Assembly (NCBI GenBank): GCA_031282505.1
Contig: JAITDP010000001.1
Span: 1-64,000, forward strand
Origin: Mycoplasmataceae bacterium
GTDB lineage: Bacteria > Bacillota_I > Bacilli_A > Mycoplasmatales > Mycoplasmoidaceae
DNA: 64,000 bases
Reading direction: 5' to 3'
A model generated the notes under the pieces. That model searched no databases. It was not told where the DNA came from and was given only the letters and a program-made list of their open reading frames with translations. Numbering within the stretch: the stretch's first letter is position 1; every line of letters begins with the position of its first letter. Shown piece after piece: positions 12,257 to 23,116 of this stretch. Position numbers and translations under genes: made by a program.

Positions 12257-14047
12257 ATGTTTAAGTTATTGAAGCTAGTTAAGCCTATTGATAAAGTATT
12301 AATAACTTTATTAATTTTTATACTTTCTGCTCAAGTTTACTTCGATTTATTTTTACCAGATCGAATTCAGGACATATTGTCTTTATGGAAAAGTGGAGTA
12401 CCTAATGCATATCAAATTTGAATAAACTTTCTTTATGCATTAGGTTTTGTTTTTGGAAGTTTTTTCTGTTTGTGTGCAACTATGAAACTTAGTTCATCTA
12501 TTTCAAATGATTTAGCATATGAAATGAGAAGAAAAATCTTTTCACATGTTAACTCATTAAGTACAAAAGAAATTGATTCAATTGGTGTACCAAGTTTAAT
12601 CAATCGTAATACTGGTGATGTTATGAAAGTTGCACGTGGATTGGAATTTACACTTAAATTAGGTATTGCAGCACCTGGTATGATGATTGGTGGAATTATT
12701 AAAGCTGTTGTTGATAGTTCTAATACTTTTGCATCAACTTTTGCTGTTGCATCATTTAGTTTAGCAATAGTATTTACATTAATAATACTACTTATTTTTT
12801 TATCAGTGATAGGGCCAATCGTTATTTCCCGAATGAAAAAATTAGCTTTTTTTTCTGATGATTTAAATGAAAAAGCACGTGAAAATATTACAGGTGTTCG
12901 TGTAATTAGAGCATTTGATGCTCAAAAATTACACATTGCTTCAACTGATAAAATTAGTGAAAAAATTTATCGAAATAATTTTGCTTTTTGTTTTTGAGAT
13001 ATGGCATTTTCATTTATTGCTTCGCTTGTTAATTATGTAACAATTACAATTTATTGAATTGGTGCATATTTCATATTTAAAGGCGAAGCCATTACCATCC
13101 CTGTTTTAATTAAATTTACACTATTGTCTAATATTATTATTTATGCATTTGTGCGTTCAACAATGCTTATCTTCTTTTTACCTTCAGCAATTGTTTCAGC
13201 TAAACGTATCAACCAAGTATTAAAACTTAGTTCTTCTATTGTTTCTGGAAAAACTAAAAAAATCAATCTTAAAAATAAGTATGCTATTGAATTTACTAAT
13301 GTAAACTTTAAAGTTAATTCTACATCTGAAAACATTCTTAGCAACATTGATTTTAAAATTAAACCTGGTAAAACATTAGCAATAATTGGTGCAACCGGTT
13401 CTGGTAAAAGTATGATTGCAAAATTAACGGCACGTTTATTTGATTCTTCTAAAGGAACGATTAAAATCTATGGTAGAAATATTAAAGAATACGATCTTAA
13501 TTTTTTGCATGAAACAATTGGATTTGCTCCGCAAAAAGCATTTTTGTTTAATACAACAATTCACAATAATGTATTAGCTAATATTGCTGATCGAGGATAT
13601 TCTGCTTATTTACAAGATCAAATAGTTAAAAAAGCATGTGATATAGCGTGTGCAAGTGAATTTATTAATAAATATGAAGATAAATACAATCACATAGTTA
13701 GCCAAAACTCTACCAATTTATCTGGTGGCCAAAGACAAAGAATTGCAATTGCCCGGGCAATTGCAAAAGAACCTAATATTTTAATTTTTGATGATAGTTT
13801 TAGTGCTTTAGATATGCTTACTGACAAAAAAATTAGAAAAAACATTTCTAATAATTATCGCAAAACTACAAAAATTATTATTGCTCAACGTATAAATACA
13901 ATTATTAATGCTGACAATATCATAGTGCTTGATTCTGGGAAAATTGTTGGACATGGTACACACAAATCATTAATGAAAAGTTGCAAAGTTTACCAAGAAT
14001 TTGCACACAGCCAATTATCCAGAAAGGAACTAAACAATGGAAAATAA
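12257..14047 (+). CDS. heterodimeric ABC exporter, degenerate-site half (YheI/TM287 type)
   Basis: A 596-residue fused TMD-NBD exporter half. Six membrane helices fill residues 1-320. The NBD has Walker A GATGSGKS near residue 378, Q-loop GFAPQKAF, signature LSGGQRQR near 488 and Walker B ILIFDDSFSALD near 508. The catalytic Glu after Walker B is Asp, and the switch His is Gln (IIIAQRINTI). The same two substitutions define the degenerate half of TM287/288-like heterodimers. The partner overlaps by 11 nt. Probable substrates of the family include drugs and lipids; none is indicated here. TATAAT at 12243-12248 ends 8 nt before the ATG. Confidence 0.85.
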
Positions 14048-15800
14048 AAAAATAAAAGTTGGATTGTGACATTTAATTAAGTTTTATTCATCGCACAAAT
14101 GACCATTCATTTTTTTAATTATTACAAACATCATTTATGTAAGTGCTGCTTGTATATTTCCGGTATTCTTAAAATGAATTATGGATGATGTTGTAAAACT
14201 TCAATTACTCCCAGATGATGGCGATCTATTTAATAAAATTAGTTATTTTTCAATTTCAGCTCTTGGTATTGCTTTCATTTCTGTACTAGCAAGCATTACA
14301 GCATCAATTTTAGGTGTTTATTGTGATGTAAGTTCTTCACGTAAAATTCGTTTACAAATTAGTCAAAAATTCAACAGTATCCCATTGAAAACATATGATA
14401 ATAACACAACAGGAAATATGTTAAGTTATATGACTAATGATGCAACAAGTGTAGAAGAAAATCTAACAGCATCAATTTTTGGTTTATTTTCAGCTGTGAT
14501 CATGGTTTTAGGTATTGTTGTATCTATGTTTATTGTTTCATGACAATTAGCATTAAGTTGTTTGGCGTGTATTCCTGTAACATTTGGTATTATGTTTTTT
14601 ATTTTGTTCAAAACACAAAAATATTTCAAAGCTCAACAAGAAGATTTAGCAAGAGTAAATGGAAAAGTTGAAGAAATATTTTCTGGTAATGAAATAGTTA
14701 CACTATTTAATTTACAAAAACACGAAAGCGAAAACTTTATTCATTCTAATAGAAAATTAAAAGAATCAAACCAAAATTCTTCATTCTATGGAGGCTTACT
14801 AATTAGTTTATTTAGTTTTGCTTCAAACTTTAGTTATTGTATTGTTGTTTTAGTTTGCGCATTCTTAATGCTTTATGGAAGCGATCCTACAAGCTGATTA
14901 GTACTATTCCCTACATTTGTTCTTTTTGTCTCATTACTAAATGTTCCATTATCTAAATTTGGACAAGGTATGTCCTCATTACAAATTGCAGTTGCTTCAT
15001 ATGAGCGTATACAAACTTTTTTAAGCTCAGAAGAATTGACTGAAGACATTCATGGTATTAAAATCAAAAAAATCTCTGGAAGGGTTAATTTTAATAATGT
15101 TAGCTTTTCTTATGCTCCTGATCGTCAAATTATTAATAATTTTTCAATTAAAATACCAAGTGGAGCAAAAGTTGCTATTGTCGGTCCAACTGGTGCCGGT
15201 AAAACAACAATCGTTAATTTATTAATGAGGTTCTATGATATTGAAAAAGGGGCAATTGAAATTGATGGTGTTGATACAAAATTAATGACTCGTGATTATT
15301 TATCATCATTGTTTAGTATGGTTTTACAAGATCCGTGGTTATACAAAACAACCATTATGGAAAATATTCGTTATACAACAAAAAATGTTGATGACAATAA
15401 AGTTAAAAGCATTTGTAAATTAATTAATTTAGATCACATTGTAAAATCATTGCCAAATGGCTATGATACAATTGTTGATGATAAAATTAGTTTAAGTTCT
15501 GGCGAAAAGCAATTAATAACAATCGCTCGTGCATTGGTTCACGATGCACCAATTGTAATTTTAGATGAAGCAACAAGTAATGTGGACACTAAAACAGAAC
15601 AAGTTATTCAAAACGCAATGGTTGAATTAGTTAATAATAAAACTGCATTCATTATTGCTCATAGATTGAGTACAATTAAAAATTCTGATATTATTATTGT
15701 AATGAATAATGGTAGCATTGTTGAGTATGGAAATCATTATGAACTACTTGAACGTAAACAATTTTATGCCAATTTATACAATTCACAATTTAGTGAATAG
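14037..15800 (+). CDS. heterodimeric ABC exporter, catalytic half (YheH/TM288 type)
   Basis: A 587-residue partner of the preceding exporter half. About six membrane helices lie in residues 15-300. The NBD has Walker A GPTGAGKT near residue 382, Q-loop MVLQDPWLYKTTI, Walker B IVILDEATSNVD with the catalytic Glu, and switch His in IIAHRLSTI. The signature is LSSGEKQ rather than LSGGQ. This is complementary to the degenerate residues in the partner, so one ATP site is canonical and one is not, as known for TM287/288-type pairs. An SD-like AGAAAGGA precedes the ATG, as expected for an internal operon gene. The TMD contains several TGA-Trp codons. Confidence 0.87.
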
Positions 15801-15830
15801 TTTTCTCTATATATATGTATAGTATAAATA

Positions 15831-15836
15831 TATAAT
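15831..15836 (+). promoter_or_regulatory. -10 box TATAAT of the VirB4-like operon
   Basis: TATAAT ends 9 nt before the ATG of the VirB4-like gene; no SD is visible in the gap. Confidence 0.5.
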
Positions 15837-15845
15837 ATTTCAATA

Positions 15846-18761
15846 ATGGCTGATACTGTCAACGATAATAGCCCTACTGAAATTAATCCCCGTCCAATCC
15901 GAGTTGTTCAAACTATGGGTGACATCACTTTTACTGATTGAATTTGGTTCGGAGCGTTTGCTTTTATTGTATTTCCAATAATCCTATGATGCCCTGTTCC
16001 TGCTGTAATTGGAGCCGGAATCCCAACATATGCTGTACGTGCTGCTATTGCGTCACCGTTTATTATTATTGGTTGTCTTTTAGCATTTGCACAATCAAAA
16101 ACAAATGGAAAATTTAGATGACGATTCTGACGAGGAATAAAATTTATGTTTAGTCGTAAGTTTTTTTCCCCACTTGAACTTAAACAAATATATGAGATTA
16201 AAGAAATAAAAGATAATCACCTGCATTACAACTCTTTACTTAATGAAGGAGTTATATCTGTATATCGTATTGAAGGTTTTGACCCTACATTACTTTCTAA
16301 TTCTCAATTATCAAGTATTGTCAATGACTTAGGTCAATTTTTCTCTGTTAATCTACGATTTAAAATTGTTGCAACGAGAATTAATTATGTTATTCCACCA
16401 AAAGATATTCCATTAAAAACCGATCATTATGGAATAAATTTTGCTCGTAATCGATATTTAGACAGAATTGACCAATTAAATAAAAATGTAAGTCTTAAAC
16501 AACAAGCTTACTTTTTGATTATTGAAGGACCATCTATTGCAAAAAACGAAGATAATAGTAATCTAATAACTTCTCCGTTGACTGACGCACACTTATCAGT
16601 TCGTCCAGCTGTTGCAGAAGAAGTAGCACAAGTTTTTAATGAAATTTGAGGAGATGGTTTTAATTTTGCAGATCCTGCACATAGCAAAGTAGCTGCTATA
16701 GCTTTCGATAAAAAAATTATTAAGTTTACTAAAAATGATGGTAAACATAAATATATGTCAATCTTATCATATAACTCAATTCCAGAAGTTGCAACTCTTG
16801 GATGATTAGGTCATATTTTTAACACTGACCACTTTTCTTTAATTATGGATGTATCTCCAATGTCTCCACAAGATGCAAGTAAGTATATTTCTAAATTAGA
16901 TACAGCAACTGAATCTTTGATGCAAACAAATTGATTCAGAAAACGTGCTGCTGATCAAGAACGTAAAAGAATTAGACACGTTCGTGAATTAACTTCAGCA
17001 GTTAATAATGAAATGGTAGAAGGCAACATTGGATTAAAAGAAGTACAATTTTATTTAATATTCTCTGATGACACAAGAAGAGGATTGCAAAAAAGAGTTG
17101 ACGAATTCAAACGACAATTATCTGCATTTAATGATGGCTGAGTATTGTTTGATTGTACATATCTGCAAAAAGATGCAATATTTAATACACGTCTTCATGA
17201 TATTCCAGTTCTTCAATACAAGAGTGGTGTTTCTTCTACTAAAAACAACTATTACGCTGGACATGAGAAAAAACACCAAATGCACTCTTCTATTAATAAG
17301 CTAACTCTTACAAATGCAATTGATCACAAAATTTTAACAACATCATTGGGATTATCTTATCCATTCTATTCTCGTGCTTCTATTGCTGATGCATCTAGTT
17401 GGTTTCGTGGTTTCCAATTAGATCAAGCATCTGGTGATTTAAGTCCATTCTTTGCTTCTTATTGAAAAAAGAATGAACTATATAACTCATTTAACCGTTT
17501 CTATCAAGGTCGTAACGGTTCTGGTAAATCATATACTGCTGATTTAGATGTAGTATGTGATCGTTTGGATGATAAGTTTATTATTTCTGTTGACCCAAAA
17601 CCTGAGCGTGTATTTTTAACAAAAAACTTAGGAGGTGAAAACCTTTTGATTGGTTCAACAGAAAAAGGTGCTTCATTCATTAATATCTTTGATATATTAG
17701 TTGTACCTAATAGTGATTCAGAAAGACAAAACCCACTAACATCTCAATATCAAGCAAATCTAACTTCTATTTCAATACTTTTATCATTAGATGTTAACAA
17801 CCCTAACGACAAAGTAGTTCTTTCGTGTTTTAATGATGTTCAAGTTCACGTTTATGAAAAAATTAAAAAAATTACACAAAAAACTAACTTCACAAAACTT
17901 TCTCCACATCACTTCCCATTAATGAAAGATTTTTATGAAATTGCACAAAAATTCTATCGTAGTGAAAAAAACCCTGAAACAAAATCTTCATATAACAAAC
18001 TAATTATTTTGATGAAAGAACATGCTGTTGGTATTTCAGCACCACTATTTAATAATTACACAAATGTTGACTGATCAAAAAACAGAATGTGAAACCTTAT
18101 CGTTAGAGATATTGCATTAAATTTTGGTAATAAAAACATTCTTGCCTGTTGAACAATTAACATTATTCGTGTTGCAAGTGCCTTTTTATATGCAAATCAA
18201 AAAGTTGCGCTATATATCGATGAGTTGCACTTGATTCACAACATTAATGGTGTTCTTCAACGTCTTGATGAATTTGCACGTGTTGACCGTTCATTCAATG
18301 GAGCACTATGTTTAATCAACCAAAACTTTAATTCAATTCGTGGTGACTCTGATCCTAAGAAAAAAGAATATTATGAATCTATATTTACAATGTCACAATA
18401 TAACATGTTCTTTACAACGGGCGAAGAAGATGTAGATTTCCTTGTACAAATGCTTGAGGGTTCAGGAGAACCATTAAGTCAAAGTGAACGTAACTTTGTT
18501 ACAAAAGCTGGTATGGGTAAAGCATTGATGGTTATGAATGCTTATGATAGATACCGTATTCAATTCGATATTTCCTTTTGGCGTGAATTGTGAGAAGAAG
18601 ATTTAGAACAAATCTATAAAGATTCAATTGCTGCTGAAGAAAAAGCAACTAAACCAACTTATACCAAAACAAAAACTGTTAAGAAGACTAAAAAGACAGT
18701 GAAACATGTTGCAAAAAAATCTATTAAAAAGCCTACTACTCACAAAAAGAAAGGTAAATAA
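15846..18761 (+). CDS. VirB4/TraE-type conjugation ATPase with fused two-TM N-terminus
   Basis: A 971-residue protein assembled over about 15 TGA-Trp codons. Residues 1-100 hold two membrane helices (WIWFGAFAFIVFPIILW and ASPFIIIGCLLAFA) and an Arg/Trp-rich loop, like VirB3/PrgI-type subunits fused to VirB4. Residues 100-520 form the N-terminal VirB4 domain. The motor domain has Walker A GRNGSGKS near residue 555, ISVDPKPE, and Walker B VALYIDELHLI near 787, with LINQNF sensor region. The last 60 residues are Lys/Thr-rich. VirB4 ATPases power type IV secretion and conjugation at the membrane; mycoplasma ICE elements carry a relative. It leads an operon with a VirD4-like gene 2 nt downstream. 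No relaxase or integrase is nearby. Confidence 0.85.
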
Positions 18762-18763
18762 AA

Positions 18764-20725
18764 ATGGACACTACATCAGAAAAACAAAATAAAGGTAGAT
18801 ATTTAGAAAATCCAGTAGTATACTGATTAAAAGTTATTGGTAATGTCTTAAAATGAATCTTGTTTCCATTTGTATTAGGAAGCATTATTTCTACACAATT
18901 ACTTAAACTAATTTATGTATCACTTGCACACGTTTCTAAATATGCAAAAGAACCAAAACATATTCACTTAATAATCTTTTACTCATTTCTTTTAGCGATC
19001 TTTTTGTGTCTTGGATTAATCGCTATAAATACCTATCTTCAAATTGTTGCTATCCATGTCCATATTTGATTGGACAGCCATTTGCCATTAACACCAGAAT
19101 GAGTCGATGAGCTTATTGAATGATTATTCTTTCACATTTTATTGCTTGGTACATTATATGTAGTAACTTTAACTTTGATTGCAAAGATTACTTTATTTAT
19201 TGTATTTAATGAACGTATTGAAAAAGAAATCATTAAATATACTTATAAAACTAAAGAACTTAATGCTTTAGGGATTAAAACAGATATGGATGATTTAACA
19301 TCTGAACATAGATATAAAACAATTTATAAATTTATTTCTTATGATTTCTTTAGAAAGGTTTTGCTTCACTATGAATTAGCAACTGTTAATAAAAAAATCC
19401 ATGATAAAAACACTGTTGGATATCTAGTATCAAAAAATGATAAAATCTTTTACTTATATGATTATTGAATTTATCATACTGTTTTTATTGGCTCGCATAA
19501 TTCTGGTTTAACAAACCACGTTTTAGATTTTATAAATTCTGTTGTTAAAAATGATGCTCAATTAGTATTAATCGACAATAACGCTGATGCATTAACTTTA
19601 AATTCTTTAAGCATCGTTGCTAACAACAATGAAAAAGAATTTAACATCATTGATTTTTCTTTACCAGCAAAAGCTAATTTAATTTATAACCCTTTTAAAA
19701 ATAAAACTGCTGAACAAATAGCAAGTGCATTAGTATGTCTTGTTTTACAAGAGCTGGATAACAATGATAAACAATTACTTCGTTATACAATTACATCAAT
19801 AATGAACCTAATGATAGATAATGGTGTACAAATGAATTTTAATACCATTTTGAAACATATGAATGTCTCATATATAAAAACTACTTATAAAGAAAAGATT
19901 AATCAATCACTTTCTTTGATTTTATTAGATAAAAATTCAACACGAGTAATTGCAATATTAAAAAAAGTAATTAGTGGTTTCTTGGTTGAATTTAAAAATT
20001 ATTTTATTGCCGAAGATTACAACGATGATAAAACTTTTAATTTTATTGATGTTTTACAACAACAAAATGCTATATATTATTTTAATATTTTTAATAAACT
20101 TTCAAGTGAAGACTATGCAAGTTCTTTGCAAAGATTAATACTTAATGATTTATCATCATCAAGCCATATTAATGAAAACGAACGTCTAAGTAAAAAACAA
20201 CCACATGTTATTACTTATGTAAAACTAACTAAATCATTATTTTTAGAGCGTTACGAAATACCTGCGCTACTTAACCTATTATCTGTTAAAAACATTGGAG
20301 TTGTATTTGAAATATCTGATTCGATTAACTTCACAAATAATGAAATTATTCCTGAATTGTTGCTTGTTTGTAAATCGTTATTTGTTCATAGAATTCTTAA
20401 TAATGAAATATTAGCTACATTCAAAAATAATGTCTTATCTAAATTATTGCCAGTTAATACAAATTATGAAGAATATGATATATTCTATAAACGATTTAAA
20501 CATTATGATGACGATGATTCTAACACAGCTTTTGCTGATAAAGCTCGTGACAAAATAATCGATCAACTATATAGATTGCAAACATCACTTTCATTTTTCT
20601 CTACTGTTCATTATGACTTCCATGCAAAAAATATAAATATTTTTGAAGCTAAAAACATCATTTATAACACACCTTTTGCAATTCCACACTTCTCTTCTGT
20701 TTTAATTGGCAATGAAAAAAAATAA
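18764..20725 (+). CDS. degenerate VirD4/TraG-like coupling protein
   Basis: A 653-residue protein with four membrane segments in residues 20-150 (two pairs), then a soluble domain. Near residue 238 it reads VFIGSHNSGLTNHVLDFI, followed by QLVLIDNNADAL and FNIIDFSLPAKANLIYNPF. This reproduces the spacing of VirD4/TraG proteins (P-loop, then DPKGEL, then a strand ending in NP(F/L)). However, the P-loop GxxGxGK(S/T) is GSHNSGLT, lacking the lysine, and the DPK is DNN. ATP hydrolysis therefore seems unlikely. The start is 2 nt after the VirB4-like stop. Family assignment is an inference from domain order and context; it could be a structural relative that has kept docking but not motor function. 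Confidence 0.6.
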
Positions 20726-21077
20726 TAAAAAAAATAACCGTGTAATCGGTGATAAAAGAACTCACAATTCAAAAGATATACCATTATTTTGAAATTCAAA
20801 ACGTTATTTCAATGAGAATGTGTACCATGCAATAGCTACTTCTTGTGTTATTGCTTTTATTTTAATTGCAGCAGCGTGCGTTATAGCTTCAGCAACAGGC
20901 TTTATTGATTCTAACAATAAAAACTCTTATATGCAAGATAGATGACTAGGCTTTGCTATTCCTGGGTTTTTATGTATATTTGCAACTATTATTTGTAAAA
21001 TAAACGAAAGAAAGATTAGAAAACAAAGAATATATGATCTTGCTGCAAGCAATGGAAGAACAATTGAAATAGAATAA
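20712..21077 (+). CDS. small two-TM protein of the conjugation-like operon
   Basis: A 121-residue protein starting inside the end of the VirD4-like gene (14-nt overlap). A Lys/Asn-rich N-terminus (about 45 residues) precedes two hydrophobic helices (TSCVIAFILIAAACVIASA and FAIPGFLCIFATIIC) and a basic tail. Two TGA-Trp codons are present. Size and two-helix topology are like VirB2/pilin-like or VirB3 subunits of type IV systems, but no sequence signature supports either. It is the last gene of the operon and converges with the basic-protein gene, whose stop codon begins at the next base. Confidence 0.6.
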
Positions 21078-21479
21078 CTATCGTTTTTTAAAAATTGAAG
21101 GATCAATTTTTTTAGTCTCAACAATTTTTTTAGGTAAAGATATTTCTTTTTGCACAACCACACTTCTCTCATCTTTTTCTATTCCATATCTTGCAACATT
21201 TTTTTTGCCACCCTTTACAAACTCATTGTCATGAGTAGGAGTGAACTTGGTTGGATCGCCTCTTGTTAAATCTTGTACTTCATTAAAATGTTCACTTCGC
21301 ATGAAATTAGTTATCTTTTCACGATCATTAGGTGTTTTCATCATAGCGTGAAGAGATTGAATATTAGATTTGTGATCAGACGATTTGGTTGCTCCAACTC
21401 GATGAAACTTTGCAGTTGCTTTTATATTTGGCTTAGCAATACCACCAAGTTTTTTTAATTTTCTATTAATTAGAGCCAT
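21078..21479 (-). CDS. basic hypothetical protein downstream of ftsZ
   Basis: A 133-residue Lys/Arg-rich protein (MALINRKLKKLGGIAKPN...) with no membrane segment and no recognised domain. The ATG at 21479 overlaps the end of the EIIB-like gene by 14 nt, so it is translationally linked to the division cluster. An earlier in-frame start (21509) lies deeper in that gene and is less likely. The middle contains polar, probably disordered stretches (DLTRGDPTKFTPTHDNEF). Function unknown. Confidence 0.55.
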   Translation of the reverse strand: MALINRKLKKLGGIAKPNIKATAKFHRVGATKSSDHKSNIQSLHAMMKTPNDREKITNFMRSEHFNEVQDLTRGDPTKFTPTHDNEFVKGGKKNVARYGIEKDERSVVVQKEISLPKKIVETKKIDPSIFKKR

Positions 21480-21834
21480 GTTTAATTCTATTATTAATTT
21501 CATTAGCAATTAGTGAAGAGTTATCACCAAAAACAAATGTGATTTTATTATAAGAACGTGAAATTCCATGTATATGGAACTCTTTTATTGAAGTTTTATC
21601 AACTTCAGGAGCTGACTTAAAAATAATACTAACACTTGATAATGTAGAAGTAACACTAACTATATTATTTATTCCTCCAATTAAATCAATAAATTTATTT
21701 AAATTTATACCAATTTCATTAGCACAAGATAAACTAGAAGAAACTTGTGTTTTTTTTATTTTATTTTTTGCGACTAAATAATATATTCCAAAAGTAAAAA
21801 TAATTAAAAAAAGTGTTTTACTCTTTATTTTCAT
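21466..21834 (-). CDS. membrane-anchored PTS EIIB-like protein lacking the catalytic Cys
   Basis: A 122-residue protein with one N-terminal membrane helix (FLIIFTFGIYYLV) and a glucose-type EIIB-like domain. The fold is recognised from FIDLIGGINNIVSV, then a short strand region, then VDKTSIKEFHIHGISR and ITFVFGDNSSLIANEIN. In active EIIB the phosphorylated Cys lies in the NI..V..C.TRLR segment; here that segment is VTSTLSSVSIIF, with Ser/Thr and no Cys. Anchored EIIB-like proteins of this size are known in mycoplasmas (for example the MG129 type in M. genitalium). It starts 17 nt inside the ftsZ end. Phosphotransfer is unlikely, so a regulatory or structural role is inferred. Confidence 0.6.
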   Translation of the reverse strand: MKIKSKTLFLIIFTFGIYYLVAKNKIKKTQVSSSLSCANEIGINLNKFIDLIGGINNIVSVTSTLSSVSIIFKSAPEVDKTSIKEFHIHGISRSYNKITFVFGDNSSLIANEINNRIKHGSN

Positions 21835-23116
21835 TTAATAATTGAGTAAGAAGCGGTTGCTCATCTTCTTCATCATTACCTCATGAGAATAATTTTTTAG
21901 TAATTTTTTTTGTTTGACTATTTTTGTGCATTTGCTGTAATAATTCATCTGTAGAATTAACAATGTATTCATTTCTGCTATCATGGTTAGATTTATCATG
22001 ATCGTTCTTTTTATAAGTATCAGATGCTTGTTGAGAATTCGAAATAAACAATGAAATGATTGCATTGTCAGCGTTAGGAATATTTTGAATACCATAGGTA
22101 AACTTTATATTATGAGTTTGAGAAATCTCTTCTAACAATCGTCTTGTATCACTTACTAAGTTAGTAGGTGTATCCTTGTTAATCTTAAAATCACAAATTA
22201 CATCGATTTCATTTAATTCAAAATTAATGTTAGAGTAACTATTACTAATAGCATCTTTTAAAATAACTGACAATTCTTCATATGTAGAATCAGTTTTAAC
22301 TTTAACCATAATGTGAAAAAAATGCTTATTAGCTTGAATAAATGATTTTAAATCATTAAAATCAATATTAAATTCTCCAGCATCACTAATGATCTCAACA
22401 AAGTCATTTACAATTGCCCCAATTTCACTGTTGCCTTGTTCTAATTGACTAATGAAAGTAGTCTTATTGTTTGACAAAATTATTTTATCATTAGAAATTG
22501 CACACAATGAATCACACACAGCTTGTAATTCATCATAACTATTCATTGCATTCTCATATACCTTATTTCCTTCAACATTTACTGAAGGGAGTGTAATGAT
22601 ACCAACTGTTATAATTCCCTTTGCCTTAGCGATTTTTGCGATTTCAGGGCTTACACCAGAACCAGTTCCTTTTCCAAGTCCCGCAATTATAAAAAGAATA
22701 TTAGTGTCATCACCTAAGATTTTTTCAGCATCAAGTTTATTTTCTTCAAAAGCGGTTTTTCCAACAATTGGATCACCACCACTACCAAAACCATTTAGTT
22801 TTTTCTCACCAACTAAAAATAAAGATGAATTAATTTGTGTTTTTGCTAAACGAATTAATGTTTTCTTATCTGTGTTAAATGCTCAAAATTTTACATTCTT
22901 TGGTCATGACCTTATTTTTTCTAAATAAGAAATGATATTATTTCCTGCGCCACCAACACCAAATATTTTTACATTAGGAAGTCCAATTGATTCATCACCA
23001 ATATCAAAGTTACAAGAAACTGTTTCTTTTTTTTCAAAAGAAGTTTCACTAACTATATCTTTTTTTGCATCTTGTTCATTTAAATGAACAGAATTTAGTA
23101 TATCATCAATTGCCAT
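21818..23116 (-). CDS. ftsZ: cell division protein FtsZ
   Basis: A tubulin-like GTPase of the division ring, 432 residues. A 45-residue acidic/polar N-terminal extension precedes KIFGVGGAGNNII. The tubulin signature is AGLGKGTGSGVSPEIA, where bacteria normally have AGMGGGTGTGAAP: the first Gly of GGGTGTG is Lys and a Thr is Ser. The T7 synergy-loop acid is kept (EFNIDFNDLKSFI). The C-terminus is polar and ends in an acidic tail. It starts at a TAATG overlap with the ftsA-like gene. The GTP-loop change is read from clean surrounding sequence, so it is probably real; its effect on GTPase rate is unknown. Confidence 0.92.

Noticed and set aside
13141-13347. Minus-strand open frame inside the first ABC exporter gene
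   Set aside because: Antisense shadow of a conserved domain, with no promoter or homology.
15846-21077. Integrative conjugative element (ICE)
   Set aside because: No integrase, relaxase, single-strand binding gene or flanking direct repeats were found; boundaries are housekeeping genes.
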